The position numbers were made by a program, and so were the translations under genes. DNA of 12,061 bases from JACPIN01 sp964367085 (GTDB lineage: Archaea > Nanobdellota > Nanobdellia > SCGC-AAA011-G17 > ARS1403): NCBI GenBank assembly GCA_964367085.1, contig CAYIWL010000022.1, positions 1-12,061 of the forward strand, written 5' to 3'. Below the pieces are notes generated by a model that was not told the origin of the DNA, ran no database searches, and saw only the letters and a list, made by a program, of their open reading frames with translations. Positions 11,902-12,061 of this stretch are shown here, piece by piece. Every line of letters starts with the position of its first letter. Positions within the stretch are counted from its first letter, which is position 1.

Positions 11902-12061
11902 TTGAGTTCGAAAGGAAAAGGAAGTCGATTGGAAAGAGAATTAATTGCAAAGTTTTACGCTACAGGAAAATTTATTCCTTTGCGGGCAGCAGGCTCAGGT
12001 AGTACGCCATTACCTTCTCCAGATTTGTTAGTTGGAGGAAAGGGAAGGGTTTTAGCAATAG
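11902..12061 (+). CDS. hjc: Hjc-type Holliday junction resolvase, 5' part (cut by window end)
   Basis: The frame begins at TTG 11902 and runs to the window edge. The product starts SSKGKGSRLERELIAKFYATGKFIPLRAAGSGSTPLPSPDLLVGGKGRVLAI. This matches archaeal Hjc: KGSRxERE with the catalytic Glu, AGSGS, and SPDL with the catalytic Asp, of the PD-(D/E)XK fold. The later E-x-K is beyond the window. Hjc cleaves four-way DNA junctions in recombination and fork repair. An in-frame TGA at 11893-11895 and the lack of an ATG make TTG the only sensible start, one base after the endonuclease stop. The full N-terminal domain is present, so the endonuclease does not interrupt hjc. The two are probably co-transcribed. 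Confidence 0.88.
   Translation, partial: MSSKGKGSRLERELIAKFYATGKFIPLRAAGSGSTPLPSPDLLVGGKGRVLAI

Noticed and set aside
10959..12061. The endonuclease as part of a group I intron or intein in hjc
   Set aside because: hjc begins complete after it, with its N-terminal motifs intact, and no splice or intein motifs are visible.

Overview
This is an AT-rich, gene-dense stretch of an archaeal chromosome. The archaeal assignment is firm. It rests on eS19-eL39-eL31 ribosomal protein genes, a Cbf5-type pseudouridine synthase, a HerA-type ATPase, a class I lysyl-tRNA synthetase, an Hjc-type resolvase, and TATA boxes that sit about 26 bp before start codons (mostly leaderless genes). The small, lysine-rich, divergent proteins and compact spacing suggest a DPANN-type lineage such as Woesearchaeota or Pacearchaeota, but that finer placement is inference.

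Layout. (1) Positions 1-2597, plus strand: the tail of an unknown gene overlaps (ATGA) a protein that ends in an NFACT-R RNA-binding domain. Its N-terminal half looks like the eRF1-domain-2/VLRF1 peptidyl-tRNA hydrolase fold, including a GGFAQS loop. This is followed by eS19, eL39 (too short for routine ORF calling), eL31 with a long charged tail, and a degenerate Nudix protein. (2) Positions 2613-3193, minus strand: a two-gene module resembling toxin-antitoxin pairs. A small DUF4258-like protein overlaps a zinc-finger plus AbrB-like protein, and a perfect inverted repeat lies over the promoter. (3) Positions 3301-6236: cbf5 and a HerA-type ATPase, convergent with overlapping stop codons. (4) Positions 6386-7793: a small three-helix membrane protein with a strong Shine-Dalgarno, an unrecognised 151-residue protein, and a YdjM/DUF457-like membrane protein. 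(5) Positions 7828-9626: class I lysS, divergent from the YdjM-like gene across only 34 bp, with a translationally coupled 33-residue single-helix protein. (6) Positions 9724-12061: an unrecognised 73-residue protein, a P-loop kinase-like protein, a NUMOD3-repeat endonuclease, and the start of hjc, which begins one base after the endonuclease stop.

The strongest candidate for something new is the protein at 50-772. It appears to join, in one chain next to ribosomal protein genes, the nascent-chain-releasing fold of Vms1/ANKZF1 with the ribosome/tRNA-binding domain of Rqc2/RqcH. In other organisms these are separate ribosome-associated quality control proteins. The second is the endonuclease at 10959-11900: a C2H2-like finger, eight tandem NUMOD3 repeats and a VSR-like nuclease domain, directly abutting hjc. 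I saw no CRISPR array, tRNA, rRNA or insertion sequence.
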